Assembly (NCBI GenBank): GCA_965649825.1
Contig: OZ287703.1
Coordinates: forward strand, 1,178,001 to 1,242,000
Source of the DNA: Penicillus capitatus
Lineage: Eukaryota; Chlorophyta
Reading direction: 5' to 3'
Length of the DNA: 64,000 nt
Shown: positions 1 through 9,962 of the stretch, one piece after another
Layout: each line of letters begins with the position of its first letter
Position numbering within the stretch: position 1 is the stretch's first letter
Program-made: the position numbers and the translations under genes
The notes under the pieces: model-generated
What the model was told of the DNA's origin: nothing
The model's input: only the letters and a program-made list of their open reading frames with translations
The model's database searches: none

Positions 1-1217
1 AGTCGACATTGGATCTCTTTCTAGGCCAGACATCGTTTCTGGAGACAGGCAATACAACACTCATGGTGCTGACGTATGATCTCATTCGCAAAGCAGCTGT
101 GTTTTTTGTATCCGATCATATAAAAGAAAATGAACCAGAGACCTTCACATTTGTGCTACAGAATGAGAAGGAACCTCGTCCATCCAAGGCCTATACGTAC
201 ACAACTCAGACGATCGAAGGGAAGAATTTCTATATGGCGGATGTTGCGCGAGCGAGTTCTGCTGCGCCGACGGTCTACGAGGCAAAGAGATTTACAGCAG
301 TGAACGATGAGAGCTTCAAGCTTTGTGCCATCGATGGAGGCATCATGTCGAACAATCCGACATTAATGGCGTTTTACTATTTGCTGGACAGAAACGTCTT
401 AAATGCACAGAAAATCAGGATATTGTCCATTGGCGTGGGTATTCCGACTGGAAGATATCGCATGCACAGCGCATCAGGTGCCTATCAATGGTTCGTAGAG
501 ACAAATGATTTTCTGGCAATCATGATGAATGGAGGCAGTGAATACATCCAAACGCTTTTTGCATCCCTGTACTACAACAGTGTCCTGGCTAGAGTGCAAA
601 GAGAAAAGGAATCTGGAAAGGGTAAACCCTTTAACAAAAACACCTACTTGCGCATTCAGCTGGCGTTTGATACTCTTACCGCAGAAGGAGAGGTGTTATC
701 TCAGATGTATAATGCCCGTGTCGTGGAGAAGCTACAAGATGTTGGCAAACAAGTGGTGATGAGATATAAAGAGAGGATCCAAGACTTTGTCGAAGCGAGT
801 GTGGTGACCATGTTGGGCAAACCGTCCATTTCAGAATTTAAAATTGCGTTTTTAAAACAGTTCGAGAAAGCAGCGAGTCCATCACCCACTGTGGAGGCGA
901 GTCCATCACCAACACCCGTTGAGGAGCCGTCTTTAGCAGCCACTGAGGAGAAGCCGTCTTTAGCAGCCACTGAGGAGAAGCCGTCTTTAGCAGCCACTGA
1001 GGAGAAGCCGTCTTTAGCAGCCACTCAGGAGAAGCCGTCTTTAGCAGCCACTCAGGAGAAGCCGTCTTTAGCAGCCACTGAGGAGAAGCCGTCTTTAGCA
1101 GCCACTGAGGAGGAGCCGTCTTTAGCAGTCACTGAGGAGGAGCCGTCTTCAACAGCCACTAAAGAAGACGTTTTCAAGATTCCTGTTTCTGCGCCGTATA
1201 TCCATAATGATGCATAA
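1..1217 (+). CDS. Patatin-like phospholipase, 3' part (gene begins upstream of window)
   Basis: The reading frame is already open at base 1, so this is the C-terminal ~400 residues of a larger protein. It aligns by eye with the complete patatin-like protein encoded at 2132-3702: both have a YDL.RKAA.FFV-type segment and a DG[G/A]-M-NNPTL block (here CAIDGGIMSNNPTL near base 330-365). In the family this block carries the catalytic Asp of the Ser-Asp dyad. The oxyanion Gly-rich loop and the GXSXG serine lie outside the window, so activity cannot be judged. The C-terminal ~100 residues are a low-complexity tail of nine-residue repeats (PSLAATEEK type) before a short unique end. The expected role is acyl hydrolysis of membrane lipids; the exact substrate is unknown. 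Confidence 0.8.
   Translation, partial: STLDLFLGQTSFLETGNTTLMVLTYDLIRKAAVFFVSDHIKENEPETFTFVLQNEKEPRPSKAYTYTTQTIEGKNFYMADVARASSAAPTVYEAKRFTAVNDESFKLCAIDGGIMSNNPTLMAFYYLLDRNVLNAQKIRILSIGVGIPTGRYRMHSASGAYQWFVETNDFLAIMMNGGSEYIQTLFASLYYNSVLARVQREKESGKGKPFNKNTYLRIQLAFDTLTAEGEVLSQMYNARVVEKLQDVGKQVVMRYKERIQDFVEASVVTMLGKPSISEFKIAFLKQFEKAASPSPTVEASPSPTPVEEPSLAATEEKPSLAATEEKPSLAATEEKPSLAATQEKPSLAATQEKPSLAATEEKPSLAATEEEPSLAVTEEEPSSTATKEDVFKIPVSAPYIHNDA
921..1160 (+). repeat. Coding 27-bp minisatellite (nine units)
   Basis: Nine tandem units encode PSLAATEEK-like peptides in the tail of the first patatin. The first unit lacks one codon (24 bp) and the others are 27 bp, so the reading frame is kept. Units differ mainly at EEK/QEK/EEE codons. 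The downstream paralogue has no such tail, so the array expanded after the duplication or was lost from the other copy. Confidence 0.9.
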
Positions 1218-1261
1218 GAACCAGTGCCCCCGGCTCCGGCGACTAAATCCTGAAGCAGGGG

Positions 1262-1842
1262 CAGCCTTAATGCAGAAGTATACTGCTGCTTTGTGTGACG
1301 GTCTTTTCCACCAACCGATTGCCAAATGTTATCAAATGTCCAATTCATCTGTGCGAAATGCGAGGAATGAACGCGATCGGCACATCCACATATCGATTGT
1401 CTGGCGCGGAATCCTCCTATTCGTTTGTTCGTTCTCCAAAGCAACTTTACACGAATCCACTTCGTCAACCCGCAAGGCAGTCTCGATTACCTCGATTCTT
1501 TGCTCTCACTCAAAGGTCGCCCGTCTCTCGCCCTATCTCCCTCGCCGACGAAGGCCGAACTGTTGCCGCAGATGATTAGCAACACCTACGTCGGTCTGTC
1601 GCTCCTCGGAATCTGCGCCGTCGTCGGTGCCGGCGTCGGCATCGGCTCGGGCGTCGCCATGATCGCACAGGCGAGCCACGCGTCTCTGTCCGATGCTGTC
1701 TGAACGGATGTGTTCTGTTGCGCAGGAGGCTGTGAAACAGGAACAGCAGCAACAGGCACAGGCCGTCAAGATTCCAGCCGTCTCTCACTCGGTCTTCGAG
1801 AAAATCTACCTAGACCGCGGCTTTGCAGCTCGTGAGGCTTAA
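1262..1842. repeat. 581-bp direct repeat, copy 1
   Basis: This block is nearly identical to 3707-4287, with only a handful of substitutions (for example TCTGGC versus TCCGGC near 1400, and AGCCACG versus AGAGACG near 1675). It begins just after the patatin stop codon region and ends exactly at the TAA of a small spliced ORF. It carries that small gene as part of a tandem duplication with the patatin gene. Confidence 0.95.
1425..1842 (+). CDS. Small single-pass membrane protein (duplicated), unrecognised
   Basis: An open frame encodes a hydrophobic Gly/Ala/Val-rich helix (TYVGLSLLGICAVVGAGVG...), then a Gln-rich stretch and the C-terminus ...IYLDRGFAAREA. Joining the two halves needs a candidate 28-nt GT-AG intron at 1698-1725, which keeps the frame. 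The start is uncertain. The frame is open upstream through 1425 without an ATG. A 56-nt GT-AG interval just before ATGATTAGC could instead be an intron, making the protein start there or in an upstream exon. The near-identical copy at 3870-4287 conserves the frame and the short intron. No family was recognised. Confidence 0.45.
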
Positions 1843-2131
1843 CTGATGTCTATCGATTATTGTTTCGAATATCTTATTGTCCCAATCCTCTGCTCTTCGC
1901 AATGAACGAAGGCTTTACAAAGATCGAACTCTTTCACCATTGAATTCTCTGTTGACATGGATGTAACCAGCAACCCGATTGCCTCCACAGACATCACTTA
2001 CCTCGTTGGTGAAGTGACAGCGAGATGACGAAAACCTATTAAAGAGATATGGATTCATCGGTCGATAAGACTGGAGGCTGTAGATCGCGCATCAGCCATA
2101 AGTTCTTTCTTGCACGCGTTTATCGACTAGG

Positions 2132-3702
2132 ATGAGCGGCGCCATGTCTTTCTTCCAGATGGTTGTCTGCGTCTTTTTGCTGCTCTCCGTCGTTTTCTCG
2201 CACGCATCTAATCAAGATCCGGGTGTGGTGCCGGCATCTCCTACCACCGAACCCGATGCCACAGAAAAGAAGAGGTCCGTTCCATCTCGCAAAACCCGTC
2301 TCGTTGAACCGAAGCTTTCGCATTGCTTGCCGTGTTTAGTCCGGTTCATTTCGACAAGAGTAAAATCGAGATGCACCCTATCCTCACATTAGACGGCGGT
2401 GGTTTGCGTGGCATCATCTGTGTGGAAGTGCTGTTGGTCGTTGAGAGTTCGATCAAAAAGGTGCTTCGTGAGAACCAGGACAAGTACATCATTGAAGACA
2501 AAGGGGATCTACAGATCGACCTGGCAGATTACTTCCTGGCCATGTCTGGTGTCAACACCGGTGCCTGGATCGCATCTTATCTGGCATCCAAAGGAGGCAG
2601 AGGTAGCTCTGCTAAAGTCTTTAACAATCGAGTCATCATTGAAAAGTATGGCACTATCCGCCCTGGTGCCTTGGATGGACTCAAGGTCCTCTTCTTCGAA
2701 TTCGGCAAACTGATCTACGGTCCCAACATGGAGATGTTCAGTTTAAGTCGCATCTTTCAACAGACATGGAAGAACATTCCTGGTGTGACTTACCCTGCGC
2801 ATCCATCCAAAGCACTAGAGAAGACCATGATGGATTTCTTGGGAGAGGTCATGTTGGATGACTTGGATTGCATTCTGATGATCCCTGCATACGATCTCTA
2901 CCGCAAGGCTGCAGTGCTCTTTGTCAGTGGCAACTTCAAAGATGTTAAAGACGTACCAGCCTATACATATGTGTTGGAGACGGTGGACGAACCGCGATCT
3001 CCTGCTCAGGATATTTGGAAGTCGACAGTGAAAGTCTACGAAAACAAGAGATATGCTCTGAAAAAAATCGCACATGCAGGTAGTGCAGCTGTTACACTGC
3101 ACGCGGCAAAGAAGATCGCGGCACAGAATGATGAGAGCTTTGAGCTGTTGTGTCAGGATGGAGCTCTGATGGCCAACAATCCGACATTGCAGACATTGAT
3201 TCTCATGGCTTCCAAGTTTGGCGGTGACATCGATCACCTTTCCGTACTCTCTATCGGAACAGGCATCACTGGAGGTTCGATGATCGATCGAAAAACGTCA
3301 GGGGCTATGCAGTGGATTCTGAGAACGAATGACTTTTTCACAATCATTTCGCAAGGAAGAAGCGAGCTGATTCAGGCACAGCTGGACATGATGTACTATT
3401 TTGTCTTCCGCGAAAGCAACAATCTCCGACGTGGCCAGTATCTCCGTGTGCAGACATCTGCCGATGAGGAGAGATCGGAAGGCATTGCTCTTCAATCCGT
3501 TGATGACATGAGCAAGCTGGAACAGTTGCGGAAGATTGGTCAGGCAACAGCCGATTTATACAGAGAGTCCATCAATACCTTCGTAAACACTTACATTTTC
3601 GGACACAATCTGACGCAATTTGAATTCAAGTCCTACATGAAAGGAAATCCGACCGAGTATGGTTCAACGAAAACCACAGAGCCAGAAGAGGAAAAAGAAT
3701 GA
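2132..3702 (+). CDS. Patatin-like phospholipase homologue with signal peptide; catalytic Ser replaced by Asn
   Basis: Exon 1 (2132-2274) starts MSGAMSFFQMVVCVFLLL, a clear signal peptide. A 65-nt intron (2275-2339) joins it in frame to a 454-residue exon. The patatin domain begins with the oxyanion loop DGGGLRG (about base 2391), and the DGA/G-type Asp block is present as QDGALMANNPTL (about 3153-3188). The nucleophile elbow, normally G-x-S-x-G, reads GVNTG at 2548-2562, with AAC (Asn) at 2554-2556 in place of Ser. The usual catalytic dyad therefore cannot form, and the protein is probably a secreted non-catalytic paralogue, unless another residue substitutes. It is the neighbour and tandem paralogue of the gene at 1-1217. 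Confidence 0.85.
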
Positions 3703-3706
3703 ACAA

Positions 3707-4287
3707 CAGCCTTAATGCAGAAGTATACTGCTGCTTTGTGTGACGGTCTTTTCCACCAACCGATTGCCAAATGTTATCAAATGTCCAATTCATCTGTGCG
3801 AAATGCGAGGAATGAACGCGATCGGCACATCCACATATCGATTGTCCGGCGCGGAATCCTCCTATTCGTTTGTTCGTTCTCCAAAGCAACTTTACACGAA
3901 TCCACTTCGTCAACCCGCAAGGCAGTCTCGATTACCTCGATTCTTTGCTCTCACTCAAAGGTCGCCCCTCTCTCCCCCTATCTCCCTCGCCGACGAAGGC
4001 CGAACTGTTGCCGCAGATGATTAGCAACACCTACGTCGGTCTGTCGCTCCTCGGAATCTGCGCCGTCGTCGGTGCCGGCGTCGGCATCGGCTCGGGCGTC
4101 GCCATGATCGCACAGGCGAGAGACGCGTCTCTGTCCGATGCTGTCTGAACGGATGTGTTCTGTTGCGCAGGAGGCTGTGAAACAGGAACAGCAGCAACAG
4201 GCACAGGCCGTCAAGATTCCAGCCGTCTCTCACTCGGTCTTCGAGAAAATCTACCTAGACCGCGGCTTTGCAGCTCGTGAGGCTTAA
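3707..4287. repeat. 581-bp direct repeat, copy 2
   Basis: This is the second copy of the block at 1262-1842, starting 5 bp after the patatin stop codon and ending at the same TAA of the small ORF. The near-identity contrasts with the heavily diverged patatin genes upstream of each copy, which suggests recent duplication or gene conversion limited to this block. Confidence 0.95.
3870..4287 (+). CDS. Small single-pass membrane protein, second copy
   Basis: The structure is the same as at 1425-1842: a hydrophobic helix rich in Gly/Val, a candidate 28-nt intron at 4143-4170, a Gln-rich stretch and the C-terminus ...DRGFAAREA with TAA at 4285-4287. Only a few codons differ from copy 1 (ARDASL versus ASHASL). 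The start codon is uncertain and the function is unknown. Confidence 0.45.
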
Positions 4288-4532
4288 ATAACTGTGGTCG
4301 GACATAATTTCTTTCATCCATTCCTTATTGTTTGAGTGAAACGGTGTTGTGAATCGCTGAATCGCTGTTACGATACCACGACTCTACTTTAAAAAGCTAA
4401 AAAGAGTTTACAAATCCGACCGACAACACCCTTTGTCGACAAAGAGAGACAAGTCTCTCTATTCATTAACCCGATCCCTCTACTCGACATGCTGTTGTTC
4501 ATCACAAGCCCACGGTTATGGAATATATTCCC

Positions 4533-6735
4533 TCAGCTTTTCATCTTCCCGATTCGCGTTCGTTGTTTCTTCGTCTTCATTGCTTCATATCCAATGGGCT
4601 CATCAACAAAGGATGCCTTCCTTCTTTGCCCGGCATGTGGTGTCTTCTCTGTTTGCTCGACTGGATAAGGATGTATGGAGGACGGATTCTCCGATGGCGT
4701 CCTGCCCGAGACGGAGTGCATCGGAGAGGCATGAACAGTCCGTCTTCTCGTCCTGTCCACATTTCCGCATCGCGATTCACGTGACCTCAATGCGGAATCT
4801 GTTCTCTCAGATCCTGCCATGCAAAGCATGAGGTGAGATGTCATTGTTACTGAATTCACCACCTGCCAGGAAACCGCCTGCATTGCCTCGAAGACTACTC
4901 GATGATTCGTTCACATTCTCTACACAACAGATGCTGCAGTCGACCATTCAATGATGGAAAAAGAACACCAGCTTTGATTCCATCATTCCTGTCTCTATCC
5001 AGTCCCGTCAATGATAAGGAATGGGGAGTGCGAGTGAGATCGCCAACCACGTAAGTATTCGATCTGTAGGTGGGAATCAGAGATCCAGCCTCGACCAGTA
5101 CATCCAATGCATCATGGATATCATTATTCAGTATATCCGGCAATGCCGTTTTTACGTCGTCGACAGTCACATGTGTCTTGTCCTTGCACACAGTCACCAC
5201 CTTTCTCCACAGTCAGACATTCAAGCAGCAGTCCATGGCTTGTCACCTCTTTTAAGACATCTTTGTCTGGTAGAATGGAGGACTTCACAGACAGGCAGTG
5301 ATCTGTCTTCACGGACAGTGTGAGATCATCTTCTGCAGAAAGAGAAGATCAATAAAGGACATCGTTGATCTTGCTTCGACTGTCGGTTGTTGTCATCGGT
5401 CTCTGTCTCTCGGCTGCTGTGTTCTGTCGAGTGTGATGACGATCCTGAGAACCCATCTCTCTCCTCTGGACACATTTCACTCCTTTTAGTCCATCACTCT
5501 TCTTCAGAGAAATGCAGACGCGAGAATGCTGGAGGGTGATGGAATGTGTTTGTGGTTTTGATGGGGAAGCAGCAAAAGACTCCTCCTCCTCGATTGCGAC
5601 AGAGAGTGTCTCATCTTCCGTATCACTCAGTTTCTCAAGCATGCTTTTGCAGCGCAGATGCATCTGATGATGCGGCGTATGCAATGAACCCACATTGCTG
5701 AAGGCACACACTCTCCCTGAACAAACGAATGCGTCTTGGAGAATACGGACAAGACCACGGGATCTCTGCAGAAATGTCCGAAAGTGTTGGTCGGGCCAAA
5801 GAACGGAGGCTCGTAGTCTTCCGGACAACAGTCATAGTATGTCATCTTCATGAAAATGTAACGCTGTCATGCACATATCACATGTCTGTCGGCAAACTGG
5901 ACGAGAATCTCTGTACCTCTTCAGGAACGTCATCCAGATGCTCACAGATCGTTACCAGCATCCGCATCGTTCGACAGAGTTCACGCCGAGCGCATTCGGC
6001 ATCCAAGATCTAGGAATGCAGATGCGAGATGAGCAGGATCTCTCATTGCACATCGAAGGAGTGCGTCCCTTTCTAACGTGCCTTGGCAGCCGACCGTTTC
6101 TTTCCATCTACACTCGTTGTCACCTGACACGCTGCTGCAGCATCTCCGTACACAACGGTGAAGTGATATTGCTAGAGACACGCGATCAGGTTTCTCCACA
6201 CGCGACAGCAGTCTGGAACGCATATCACCTCCATCAACTCGCAGCCCTTGGGATCTTTGGAGATGCCAAAGTACAAAGATTTCATGTATTGTCTCTTCAG
6301 AGCATCCGCTGCACCGCATTCGATCCAGTCGATGAATCGGCGACTCTCCGGTCGGCGCGGAACAAGAATCTGGACCTGCATATCTGACGGCAACAGTAAC
6401 GGCGCCTCACACTGTGTCTCTTGAAAGGAATCCGTCACACTTTCGAGCGTCGAAAGCTTCTTCGTGGAGAATTCTTCTTCCGGAAACAATCCGCGTATGT
6501 AGCCGATTTGAAAAAGCGACTGATGACGGGCGACGCCGGCGAAGACACAGAAGATTGCCGAGATCGACATCGTAAGGCGACTTACCGATCGAACGAGACA
6601 CAAGACCTGCAACACACGGCGTCAAAATGCGATGCGTCGATAAGAGCAAGAGACCAGCTCAATGGATTCCGTTTTGGACACCGCGGTGCGTTGCTGGAGT
6701 GCAAGCTCCACCTGATCGCCAACCATAAAGATCAT
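4533..6735 (-). CDS. HORMA-domain meiotic chromosome-axis protein (Hop1/ASY1/HORMAD type)
   Basis: In the family, this protein is loaded on meiotic chromosome axes and controls double-strand-break repair and synapsis. Read on the minus strand, exon 1 (6735-6655) is followed by a 21-nt microexon (6606-6586) and exon 3 (6519-6229). Together they give SIELVLCLVRS, then SLFQIGYIRGLFPEEEF, matching the start of the HORMA fold residue for residue in spacing. RRFIDWIECGAADALKRQY and an exon at 6171-6124 (QYHFTVVYGDAAAACQ) follow. A later exon has MTYYDCCPEDYEPPFFG, the YYD...P.DY.PP.F block typical of the family. Further downstream come an acidic Ser-rich linker, a winged-helix-like segment (VTVDDVKTALPDILNNDIHDA, 5200-5030) and a basic tail ending IGKMKS. 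The 3' exon boundaries are approximate. Confidence 0.8.
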
Positions 6736-6980
6736 CTCCGACACTAAGGATCGACCTCACCATTGCGCGAAACAACGGAGTGAGGTGCACGAAGTGGCGA
6801 AATGACGAGAGCGATGACGTGTGTGTTGTTTAAGACGTCGGATGTGACAACCGTCGCGCGACGTCCGTTCGTTCTATTTCGCGACATCGTTACCCATGAT
6901 AGATGAATCGACTGCAGGAATGCATTTTACAGCACGACTGCTTACGGGTTCTGCACCATCTATTCAGCAAAACAGAAGAT

Positions 6981-8229
6981 TCATTTTGCTTCTTCTGGAA
7001 AACGGACACCCAATTCCAACAATTTAGCAAAAGCTTTGGCAAAATCCTGCGTCGAACAATACATACGACATTGAAAAGCAGCAGTCAAATCGTACGCACC
7101 TGGAAAAATGCATCCTCGTCTTTGGCATACAGCTGAACATATTCCTTGAACTTGCGATCCCACAGCAGCGCCTAGAAGACACAGGATCCATTTCGCCGAG
7201 AATCTGCATGGATGTGACCATGTCGGTTGGCAGCATCATGATCTCGCCAGTGGGATCTTCGTACTGCAGCGGCGAGAAGTTCTTTTTCTTTCTCCATTTG
7301 TTGTTGACCAGTTCTTGGAAGAAGAGATTAGAGAAGGTGGTTGGTGCACGGGTCCATGGATTGACCCAGCCAGATCGATCTGTGTGACATCGACCCAATG
7401 TATGTGCGCCGCAGAGGGCAACGATTTCGCGATCGTTGAATCCCATCCGATAGAAGATATCTCTGATGTGACTGGCTCCTTTATCGCCATCCGGCAGACG
7501 GCCATCTGGTGTGCAGGAGTTGGCATCTATGGCATCTTGGCGACCAGGTCTCCAGGGAATCGATGGTCCACCCATTTCTTCTATGGCCACTGCGCCGGCC
7601 AGTGTCCACAGATCTGAGTAGCTGATCCATGGAAACTGTTTCTTGATGGGTTCCAGCAGATCTCTGGCAACGTCCAAGCCAGCATTGGCCCCATGTTTGG
7701 ATTCCGGCTCAAAACGCATGGAAGCACCGTCGGAGCCACCTGTTTTGCTCTTCTGATCATAGGTCCCTGACGCATGCCATGCCAAACGAACCAGCACAGG
7801 GCCATACGATCCATCATCATAGTCTTCGTTTTCTAGGACGCCAGCAATGGCTTTACGCACAGCCTTGTAGTCTGGCTTCGAATTCTGCAAGGAATGTCAC
7901 ATCATCGATTGATATATCGTAAATACTCATCGGGATGGACACACCCCAAGAGGCACTCCTGTCAAGGAGTCAAGGAATCCCATCTGCTTTGCAGCGATCA
8001 AACCGATACCGCCACCCGCCAAAGTGAGCAGCAGACCCGTGTAGTTCTACAGAAGACAATGAAGAAGGACGCGATCTCGTTTTGTTGCCACACGTACGCG
8101 TTTTGGAGCAGGTTCTTTGGGTGCTGCCTTGGTTTCGGACGCAGCGGCAGAGGTCGCTTTGGTTGCAGACGGAAGATGCCATCGACGCCGCAGGGCGGAA
8201 ATCGCGAGTGAAGTCGAACGCCGCATCAT
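6981..8229 (-). CDS. Haem peroxidase, cytochrome c peroxidase / ascorbate peroxidase class, organelle-targeted
   Basis: This class reduces H2O2 with cytochrome c or ascorbate as electron donor. The start [17 protein letters not shown] is a mitochondrial-type presequence. After a ~51-nt intron comes a hydrophobic stretch ([16 protein letters not shown]), as in membrane-anchored or intermembrane-space CCPs. The distal haem site [11 protein letters not shown], the proximal site GAHTLGRCH and NPW near the expected Trp are all visible. A 47-nt intron joins MLPTDM to [13 protein letters not shown], and a second intron precedes the terminal [14 protein letters not shown]...PEEAK (stop at 6981). GRCH resembles ascorbate peroxidase while the C-terminus resembles yeast CCP, so donor specificity is open. 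Confidence 0.85.
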
Positions 8230-8627
8230 GTTCGGTCATCCGTTTCGTTACATCCACCGTGACGCATGTATTTGTCCACCTAATCACTACATCGCCGTCG
8301 CCAGATGTCGCGTAGAGGATATTGTTGGATAACGCTCGGATGCTCTTCGAACACCGCGAACGCCTCCTTTTGCCTAAGCATCGATGGATGGTGGATACGA
8401 TGCGTCTTAGTTGTTATATTTTTGATGCCGTATTAGGACAGTAGCCACAAGCTGTTGTCTTTTTTTCGGTTTTATATGGTCCAAGAGTGTGTGGGTATGT
8501 GTGGTCATTTAATGCCTGTGGATCTATGGTCGTCGGATCGAAGGGCATTGCCGGCGTCCAGATACGGCACTTGTCGCGGAACACGTTCCATCAAACGCGA
8601 GTCCTAGTGACGGACGGCGTTGTTTCG

Positions 8628-9413
8628 ATGTTGCCCACCACTCGGTTCGAGATCAGCCACAGATCCACGTCTGCGTGGCGCATTCGTCACTCTCCGCCGC
8701 CTCGTCCCATAGCGTTCTGCTCGTTCACTCGCCGACAGACGCATCGAGAACGCATCGCCCTTTGCTGTCGTCGACGAGCGGCGCCCATCTCCGCGAAAGG
8801 AATACGTGTGAGGCTGCCTCGCATTCGAAAGATCCTAAGCACTGCAGCAGCAGAAGGTTAGCAGATCGATGACTAGACCCATTTGCCATAAAACATTCAG
8901 GTGGTGGAGATGGCGGAGATCAACCACGTCTCCCTGTCACAGGAGGGAATGACAAGGAAGACGATAACGATGCCAATGCTCAGAAGATCAAAATGATCAC
9001 CTACGGCTATGCTGCTCTGATACTCGGTGCCCATCTTTGCTCTCTGCATGGTCGGGTGCAGATGTATGGGAGACAGTTGGAGGGTTGATGGGCTATCTTA
9101 AGGGGAAGAGTAAAATGAGTTTGATCACGAGTGGTACAGCTTCGGCAATTCTCATTGTGTGTGGTGTTGCTTTCGGGACGCCCAATGACCGGACGGCTGC
9201 GATCATTGCCTTCTGTAAGTTGCCCACTTTTGCTCTGTCGTGTCCCATCATGTCTGACGATGTACTGCATTGTCTGTCTTAGTTGGATCGGCATCACTGA
9301 CAGCATTCTTCTTTAAAAGGTATAGGGCATCGAAGAGAACCATTCCCGGATTGCCCGGAACAGTGATCTCTTTGGCGATGACGCTGTTGTACCTTCCTCG
9401 TTTGATTGGATAA
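8628..9413 (+). CDS. TMEM14/FAX-family membrane protein, probable plastid fatty-acid exporter type
   Basis: Four exons join in frame (8628-8856, 8901-9026, 9077-9214, 9283-9413), giving 207 residues. The N-terminal ~75 residues are Arg/Ser-rich and resemble a transit peptide. An acidic Gly-rich linker follows (GGGDGGD...NDKEDDNDANAQ). The TMEM14 core is KMITYGYAALILVGGLMGYL, then GSKMSLITSGTASAIL and a third helix near VISLAMTLLYLPRL. In plants, FAX1-type members with a leader and this linker act in the plastid inner envelope; the specific substrate here is inferred. The gene lies head-to-head with the peroxidase gene across about 400 bp. Confidence 0.75.
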
Positions 9414-9892
9414 TCGAGTGGCTTCTCTGAGAAAGAGGACACGGGTAGATGGATCTGGCAAAGCGCATCATGTAAGGAATCACATGTAGGCGTTGAATAG
9501 ATTTGTCTTTTGGGTCACGGAACTGCGCCGATTGCATCACTGTGGTTGGTTGGACAGAACTGACACCTCTGATTCTAATGATCATCTGCACGGCAGAGAA
9601 CACACTGTTACCATTCACAGCGTCGATCTCTAGGACAGGCACGAGCTATGAATAGATCTATCGATCCATCCAGAAGTGCCTTGAATGCATGCAATGCATT
9701 GTTACAAATGCATACACCTCTCTGTTCACCGCACATGGTCAACCATTCACCATATATTGAGTCAAATGATCGAGCTCGTGTGAGATATGGATGGATGGGT
9801 CTGTGCATACCCGAACACTAGACAAGAGTTTTTCAATTCTTTGGATAATGCCTGGTATTGATGTTACAGACGAGGGACTCATCCCTTTCTAG
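9313..9892 (-). CDS. Possible small multi-exon gene, unrecognised
   Basis: On the minus strand an ATG at 9892 opens a plausible exon (MSPSSVTSIPGIIQRIEKLL...). A longer exon downstream encodes VPVLEIDAVNGNSVFSA, then QMIIRIRGVSSVQPTTVM and ...HVIPYMMRFARSIYPC. Several GT/AG pairs could join them, but none was clearly best. The 3' end would overlap the last exon of the FAX-like gene, so the true stop may lie earlier. No family was recognised. Confidence 0.3.
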
Positions 9893-9962
9893 CCGTTCCT
9901 GCTCATTTACACCTTTTCCCTTTCGCTGGGAAGTCAACAACGTCTCCAATCATCAGGCGATG

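Noticed and set aside
921-1160. Regular short tandem repeats that could suggest a CRISPR-like array
   Set aside because: The units are directly adjacent with no spacers and all lie in frame within a coding region.
701-1468. Minus-strand ORFs across the repeat tail and the 581-bp block
   Set aside because: They are antisense shadows of the 27-bp coding repeats and of the small membrane gene; codon repeats mirror the plus strand exactly.
1574-1697. Resemblance of the GAGVGIGSG helix to ATP synthase subunit c
   Set aside because: Subunit c needs two helices with a carboxylate in the second. Here one helix is followed by a Gln-rich soluble tail.
4433-4831. 132-codon plus-strand ORF
   Set aside because: The opposite strand carries the basic C-terminal exon of the HORMA gene, which gives a more protein-like and contextually consistent reading.
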